This document shows positions 6,318 to 9,730 of a stretch of 9,730 bases of DNA, piece after piece. Within the stretch, counting starts at the first letter, position 1, and every line of letters starts with the position of its first letter. Source of the DNA: an uncultured bacterium (GTDB lineage Bacteria; Patescibacteriota; Minisyncoccia; Phycocordibacterales; UBA9973); contig CAIVNB010000088.1 of the NCBI GenBank assembly GCA_903907175.1, positions 1 to 9,730 on the forward strand, written 5' to 3'. Under the pieces are notes generated by a model. The model was given only the letters and a program-made list of their open reading frames with translations, ran no database searches and was not told where the DNA came from. Made by a program: the position numbers and the translations under genes.

Positions 6318-6632
6318 TTATTGAAATAAGTGGTAGCGAGCAGTTAGTAACACAAAGGCGGTCGCAAGAACAAAAAAGATAACCATTCCGACAATGATTG
6401 CTTTATTAGCACCAATTTTCGGGGCAAGATAGGCAATGGCAATCATATACGGTATCCAAGAGACAATCGTTCCCCAGAGAACGAATTGCGAGTGTTGGCT
6501 TACTGCCAGTCCACCTTGTGATTGTCCGATGAAAATATATGACACGAGCGTAAACACAGGAATGAGAGCCATTAGCCCAGAGAGCAAACGAAAACCACTT
6601 TGTTCAAGAATGACTATGTAGTATTTTCTCTT
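6318..6632 (-). pseudogene. GlpM/DUF3147-like membrane protein, apparently 5'-truncated
   Basis: The frame from just after a TAG (6633-6635) to the stop at 6318 reads YYIVILEQSGFRLLSGLMAL and onward, with three hydrophobic segments. From the TTG at 6585-6587 it gives 89 residues, but that start would cut into the SGFRLLSGLMALIPVF block. This block resembles the region after the first helix in GlpM-like small membrane proteins (pattern: helix, then K/S-x-F-x-LAGL-x-P-x-FP). A first hydrophobic helix is missing, and none is found in any minus frame before 6633. No ATG precedes the conserved block. The best reading is a gene that lost its 5' end where the integrase module now lies. Alternatives are an intact 89-residue three-TM protein using TTG, or an unrelated membrane protein. 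GlpM likeness is by eye only. The gene is divergent from the integrase. Confidence 0.45.
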
Positions 6633-6678
6633 CTAGTTTAAATGTCCATTATTAGCAATTAACGCATCTATTAAAATT

Positions 6679-7785
6679 ATGACAAAAACAACGCTCGAAA
6701 ATGAGCAAATAAAGAGAGATTTTTTTGACCAGCTAAAGGGAGCAAAAGGCTTTGCAAAAAGCTCAATAGTGGCTTTTTCAGATGCAATATCCCAGTGGCA
6801 AAAATTCACTGAAAATGAAAGTTTTTCAAAGTTTACCAAAGAAGAAGCGACAGCTTTTGTGGAGTGGTTAAGTACCAAGCCATCTAAAACAAAAACTGGT
6901 AAAATCGCTCTAGTTACTCAAGACAATTATCTTCGGAGAGTGAAGAAGTTTTTTGAGTGGCTGTCTGACCAACCGAGATATAAAAGCAAAATATCAAAAA
7001 ATGAAGTCGAGTGGTTACGACTTTCCAAGACCGATGCTCGTATCGCTCGAATGGGAACCACTCGCACGGAACCTGTATTTGAGGAGGTAAAAAAAGTTAT
7101 AGAAAGTATAAAAGGTAAAAGTGAAATAGATATGAGGGATAGAGCCATTATTTCTCTAGCCCTGATTACAGGGGCTCGTATTTCCGCCATTACCTCGTTG
7201 AAAATGCGTAGCTTCGACAAGAAAAAGAATGTCGTGTACCAAAATCCGAAAGATGGTATTAAAACAAAAAGCTCAAAGCCAATAGCTACCTTGATTTTTC
7301 CTATCGAGTGGCGTGAACCCGAAAGATACTTTGTTGAATGGTATGAATATTTAGAGTCAAAAGGTTTTCGCCCAGATGACCCTATTTTTCCAGCTACATT
7401 TAATGATATAGGTAATAAAAATACTAGCAAAGCGGTGGTAAGCAAGCGTTTTTGGAGTAATGCTAACTCTGCACGAAATATCTTTAAAACAAGATGTTTA
7501 GATGCTGGCATTCCTTACTTCAATCCTCACTCATTCCGTCACCTAATCGTGGGTATGTGGATGGAAGAAATACTTCCTGAGAAATATAAAAAGGCTATAA
7601 GTCTTAATCTTGGTCACGAAAGCGTCACCACCACTTTTGATTCTTATGGGCATAGCAATATGACCCAAAATGAGGTTTTTGAAATTATCAAAAAACTCAA
7701 GAACCTAAAAACAGAGAGCAAAAGCACTTCAATAACAAAAGAAGAAAGGGAGGCTATCGAGAAGCTTCTTAAAAGAAGTGCATAA
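6679..7785 (+). CDS. Tyrosine recombinase / phage-type integrase
   Basis: A 368-residue site-specific DNA recombinase of the lambda-integrase/XerCD superfamily. It cuts and rejoins DNA through a 3'-phosphotyrosine link. The N-terminal core-binding (SAM-like) domain spans about 12-100 (KGAKGFAKSSIVAFSDAISQ, then DNYLRRVKKFFEWL). The catalytic domain spans about 130-345. Catalytic residues visible are Arg R167 (TGARISAITSLKM), a beta-hairpin lysine at about 195-200, H284 and R287 (PHSFRHL), H313 (LGHES) and Tyr Y323 (FDSYGH), so the set is complete. The lysine-rich C-terminus (350-368) extends beyond the tyrosine. The ATG start lies 46 bases from the divergent GlpM-like remnant, and no Shine-Dalgarno sequence is visible. 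This is most likely the integrase of a mobile element. A housekeeping XerC/D role is less likely because of its neighbours and divergent sequence. Confidence 0.9.
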   Translation: MTKTTLENEQIKRDFFDQLKGAKGFAKSSIVAFSDAISQWQKFTENESFSKFTKEEATAFVEWLSTKPSKTKTGKIALVTQDNYLRRVKKFFEWLSDQPRYKSKISKNEVEWLRLSKTDARIARMGTTRTEPVFEEVKKVIESIKGKSEIDMRDRAIISLALITGARISAITSLKMRSFDKKKNVVYQNPKDGIKTKSSKPIATLIFPIEWREPERYFVEWYEYLESKGFRPDDPIFPATFNDIGNKNTSKAVVSKRFWSNANSARNIFKTRCLDAGIPYFNPHSFRHLIVGMWMEEILPEKYKKAISLNLGHESVTTTFDSYGHSNMTQNEVFEIIKKLKNLKTESKSTSITKEEREAIEKLLKRSA

Positions 7786-7791
7786 CACTAC

Positions 7792-7820
7792 TTGCTATGT
7801 AAAGAATAGTAAAGTATACT
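7792..7820 (+). promoter_or_regulatory. Promoter of the excisionase-serine recombinase operon
   Basis: A -35 TTGCTA (7792-7797), a 17-base spacer and a -10 TATACT (7815-7820) are followed by exactly six bases and then the ATG at 7827. This spacing predicts a start site at or next to the A of the ATG, hence a leaderless mRNA. The -10 sits in an 8-base palindrome, AGTATACT (7813-7820), and the region is overlaid by the TAAAG repeats. Confidence 0.6.
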
Positions 7821-7824
7821 AAAG
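7800..7824 (+). repeat. Three TAAAG direct repeats at exact 10-bp spacing (candidate operator)
   Basis: TAAAG occurs at 7800-7804, 7810-7814 and 7820-7824, so the three copies lie on the same face of the helix. They cover the promoter spacer, the -10 and the bases just before the ATG. Phased short repeats are typical binding sites of excisionase-type winged-helix proteins, which bind cooperatively side by side. The gene immediately downstream encodes such a protein, so self-repression is a natural hypothesis. Confidence 0.55.
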
Positions 7825-7826
7825 CT

Positions 7827-8006
7827 ATGAAACAAGAATTTTATACAGCCAAAGAGCTGTCCGAAAAACTAAGGGTAAACATAATGACTATTTACCGATA
7901 CATTGATGCCAAAAAGCTAAAGGCATATAAACTCGGTAAGGAATTTAGAATTGATAAGAAAGAGTTTGATAGTTTCTTGAACAAGGCAAAAACTAATGGA
8001 AAATAA
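7827..8006 (+). CDS. Excisionase-like HTH (MerR/Xis-type) DNA-binding protein
   Basis: A 59-residue protein with a single winged helix-turn-helix of the excisionase/HTH_17 family. YTAKELSEKLRVNIMTIYRY (6-25) is the helix-turn-helix, with the TIYRYI recognition helix. Next comes KKLKAYKLGKEFRIDKKEF (29-47), the wing with the GKEFRI strand, and a C-terminal helix (DSFLNKAK). Such proteins direct excision by bending att-site DNA or act as small regulators. The ATG start is supported by a good promoter exactly placed before it and by the family N-terminus (x-x-YTAKELSE). Its end overlaps the first 11 bases of the serine recombinase gene, so the two are almost certainly co-translated. It probably controls the direction or expression of one of the two flanking recombinases. 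Confidence 0.85.
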   Translation: MKQEFYTAKELSEKLRVNIMTIYRYIDAKKLKAYKLGKEFRIDKKEFDSFLNKAKTNGK

Positions 8007-9648
8007 AACCGTAAAAATGATATATGGTGGCTACCACAGAAAATCTACCGAATCTGAGGATAGGCAGGTTCTTTCTATTGATTCTCAAATTGACGAGGGT
8101 AAAAGAATCGCAGATAGCTTGGGTATAAAAGTAAGACCTGAACATATTCTTTCAGAATCAAAATCAGCCAAAGTAACTGGTAAGAGACTAAAGTTTCAAC
8201 AAATGCTGGCTATGATTGAGCGTGGAGAAATAAATGGAATCATTGTCTGGCACGCAGACCGACTTTCAAGAAATGCTATGGACTCTGCTTTGCTCATTGA
8301 CCTCATAGATAAAGGCAAGCTCATTGAAATAGTTACGCCAGCACAAACATTCAAAAATACTCCGCTAGATAAATTTATGTTTATGTTCCAGTGCAGTCAG
8401 GCAAAAATGGAGAATGATAAAAAGGGTGTTGATGTGACGAGAGGACTTCATAAAAAAGCGAGTCTTGGAATGTACCCTGCTTCAGCACCTACAGGATATA
8501 AAAACGATAAGTACGCAGAGAAAGGCAATAAAGTTCCTTTGGTAGATGACGAGAGATTTCCTTTGGTCAGACAAATGATAGACCTAATGCTTACAGGAAA
8601 TTATACTGTGGCGGAGATATGGAGAATCGCAAAAAATGAATGGGGCTTTACTATGCCAAAAGGAAAAAAGATTAGCCGAGCCACAGTTTATAGAATTTTC
8701 TCAAACCCTTTTTATTACGGAAGATATGAGTATCCGCTCGGAAGTGGTAAATGGTATGACGGTATTCACACTCCGATGATGAATGCGGAGGAATACGACA
8801 AGATTCAGTATTTACTTGGGAAGAAAGGTAAGCCTAGACCAAAGACCCACATATTTGATTTCACGGGAATGATACATTGCGGAGAGTGTGGAGCAAGCAT
8901 CACCGCCGAGACAAAAATAAAAAGGCAAAAAAATGGGAACATTCACACCTATGTTTATTATCACTGTACAAAAAGAATAAACCCTAACTGTACACAGGGG
9001 TCTATTGAAGAAAAAGCACTCAAAGAACAGATTATAGCTGAAATTGAAAGCATAGAAATCCCGCCAGAATTTCACAGTTTTGCTATGAAATGGTTTAAGA
9101 AAGAAAACGAGAAAGAAATTGACGGTCGCAATGCTGTTATAAAAGCCAATGAGAAAGCCTACAAGGCTTGTCTAGCGAAGATTGATGGCTTAACCGATAT
9201 GAGAGCGGGTGGAGAAATATCTGCGGAAGAATTTGCTGAAAGGAAAATAAAATTCCTTGCTGAAAAGAAACAGCTTGATGGTCTTTTTGGTGATACCAGT
9301 AAGAGAGTAGATAGATGGTTAGATACTGCTGACGAAATGTTTACCTTTATTGAAAACGCAAAAGATAAATTTGAAAATGGAACGATTCAGACGAGACGCT
9401 CAATACTTTCAACTCTAGGTTCGGACCTCATATTGAAAGATAAAATACTTAGTATTGATATAGAGAAATCACTCTTTCCTATTAAAAGAGTTTCAAAAGA
9501 GGTAAACGCAATTAGTAAACGGTTAGAACCTCTTAAAACTATTGATAAACAAAGAGAATTTAACGCTTTGTGCGATAAAAATCTCGTAATGCGGTGTGTA
9601 TTGAACGAAGTTCGAATGTATTTTGAATTGAACCCTGACGACCAATGA
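7996..9648 (+). CDS. Large serine recombinase (resolvase/invertase N-terminus, zinc ribbon, coiled coil)
   Basis: A 550-residue large serine recombinase that exchanges DNA strands through 5'-phosphoserine intermediates, usually for integration of phages or conjugative elements. The catalytic domain (about 8-150) has YHRKST with nucleophile S17, SIDSQ (27-31) and WHADRLSRN (85-93) with conserved arginines R89 and R92. The recombinase domain spans about 160-275, including APTGYKND, SRATVYRIFSNPFYYGRY and the EEYDKIQ helix. The zinc ribbon has C295, C298, C324 and C332 (HCGECGAS, then YYHCTKRINPNC). A long helical region follows at about 335-470 (KAYKACLAKIDGLTDMRAGG and beyond), the coiled coil that governs directionality. 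All expected parts are present, so it looks intact. The ATG at 7996 lies inside the excisionase gene, with AAGG (7983-7986) as a plausible ribosome-binding site. Confidence 0.93.
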   Translation: MENKTVKMIYGGYHRKSTESEDRQVLSIDSQIDEGKRIADSLGIKVRPEHILSESKSAKVTGKRLKFQQMLAMIERGEINGIIVWHADRLSRNAMDSALLIDLIDKGKLIEIVTPAQTFKNTPLDKFMFMFQCSQAKMENDKKGVDVTRGLHKKASLGMYPASAPTGYKNDKYAEKGNKVPLVDDERFPLVRQMIDLMLTGNYTVAEIWRIAKNEWGFTMPKGKKISRATVYRIFSNPFYYGRYEYPLGSGKWYDGIHTPMMNAEEYDKIQYLLGKKGKPRPKTHIFDFTGMIHCGECGASITAETKIKRQKNGNIHTYVYYHCTKRINPNCTQGSIEEKALKEQIIAEIESIEIPPEFHSFAMKWFKKENEKEIDGRNAVIKANEKAYKACLAKIDGLTDMRAGGEISAEEFAERKIKFLAEKKQLDGLFGDTSKRVDRWLDTADEMFTFIENAKDKFENGTIQTRRSILSTLGSDLILKDKILSIDIEKSLFPIKRVSKEVNAISKRLEPLKTIDKQREFNALCDKNLVMRCVLNEVRMYFELNPDDQ

Positions 9649-9730
9649 TGCGCGCCTCGGACACGCTCGCGGACTCGCGTGTGCAAAAACCAAAAAATTT
9701 CCTTGCATTTTTCTCGCGCCTCCTCCCCCC
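9649..9730. other. GC-rich terminal intergenic segment with hairpin
   Basis: Directly after the serine recombinase stop, composition jumps to GC-rich with many CGCG steps. ACACGC (9661-9666) and GCGTGT (9677-9682) form a six-pair stem with a ten-base loop. A shorter TGCAA/TTGCA pair (9682-9686 and 9703-9707) precedes a TTTTT run and may act as a weak plus-strand terminator. The segment ends in CCTCCTCCCCCC at the window edge. No gene is visible. It could be an element end or the flank of the next gene. Confidence 0.35.

Noticed and set aside
6633..6878. Minus-strand frame antisense to the integrase N-terminus, in the same frame as the GlpM-like remnant
   Set aside because: It is the shadow of a well-supported integrase coding sequence and encodes no membrane helix of the kind missing from the remnant.
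5868..9531. A 10-base direct repeat GTTAGAACCT at 5868-5877 and 9522-9531 that could be attL/attR
   Set aside because: Many 10-base repeats are expected by chance in a window of this size, and the right copy lies inside the serine recombinase coding sequence with no longer flanking match.
9661..9682. GC hairpin as a rho-independent terminator of the serine recombinase operon
   Set aside because: The plus strand lacks a T-run after the stem; the bases following are A-rich.
5851..9730. C6/G6 runs at 5851-5856 and 9725-9730 as matching element ends
   Set aside because: They are in opposite orientation on the plus strand and share only the homopolymer.
1..9730. UGA recoding to glycine as in Gracilibacteria and Absconditabacteria
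   Set aside because: The main genes read through at family-typical length without in-frame TGA, and the serine recombinase ends on TGA at the expected place.

Overview
The window looks like a piece of an AT-rich, compact bacterial genome, most likely from the Candidate Phyla Radiation (Patescibacteria, Parcubacteria-like). This is inferred from the gene families: a DUF475 membrane protein, a short TruB, a CPR/archaeal-style SufS-like desulfurase, and a membrane-anchored thioredoxin-fold protein beginning MPCIVALIVFG. Spacers are very short, and most starts lack a Shine-Dalgarno sequence. The genetic code appears standard. No rRNA, tRNA or CRISPR array was recognised.

Left block (1-5807, all minus strand). 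Seven tightly packed genes read from high to low coordinates: a two-TM/coiled-coil membrane protein of unknown role, TruB (tRNA pseudouridine-55 synthase, TTG start), a SufS/CsdA-type cysteine desulfurase, a membrane-anchored thioredoxin-fold protein four bases downstream, a cupin, a DUF475/TerC-like membrane protein, and the N-terminal 342 residues of a UvrD/PcrA-type helicase cut by the window edge. Extended -10 promoter elements (TGTTAWAMT) lie directly before three of these genes. At two genes of this block the -10 sits exactly six bases before the ATG, suggesting leaderless mRNAs.

Junction (5808-6678). This stretch looks empty at first sight but is structured. It holds a candidate minus-strand promoter, an imperfect hairpin beside a G6 run, a minus-strand rho-independent terminator, a hairpin-rich non-coding segment, a 52-residue two-TM protein gene, and a GlpM-like membrane protein gene that seems to have lost its 5' end.

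Right block (6679-9730, plus strand). This is a mobile-element integration module. It contains a tyrosine recombinase with a complete catalytic set, a 59-residue excisionase-like HTH protein, and a large serine recombinase overlapping it by 11 bases. The excisionase promoter carries three TAAAG repeats spaced exactly 10 bp apart, a plausible autoregulatory operator. After the serine recombinase the base composition shifts abruptly to GC-rich up to the window end.

The left block is probably chromosomal housekeeping. The junction and right block are probably the end of one or more integrated elements. No direct-repeat attachment-site pair could be found inside the window, so the element boundary is not proven.
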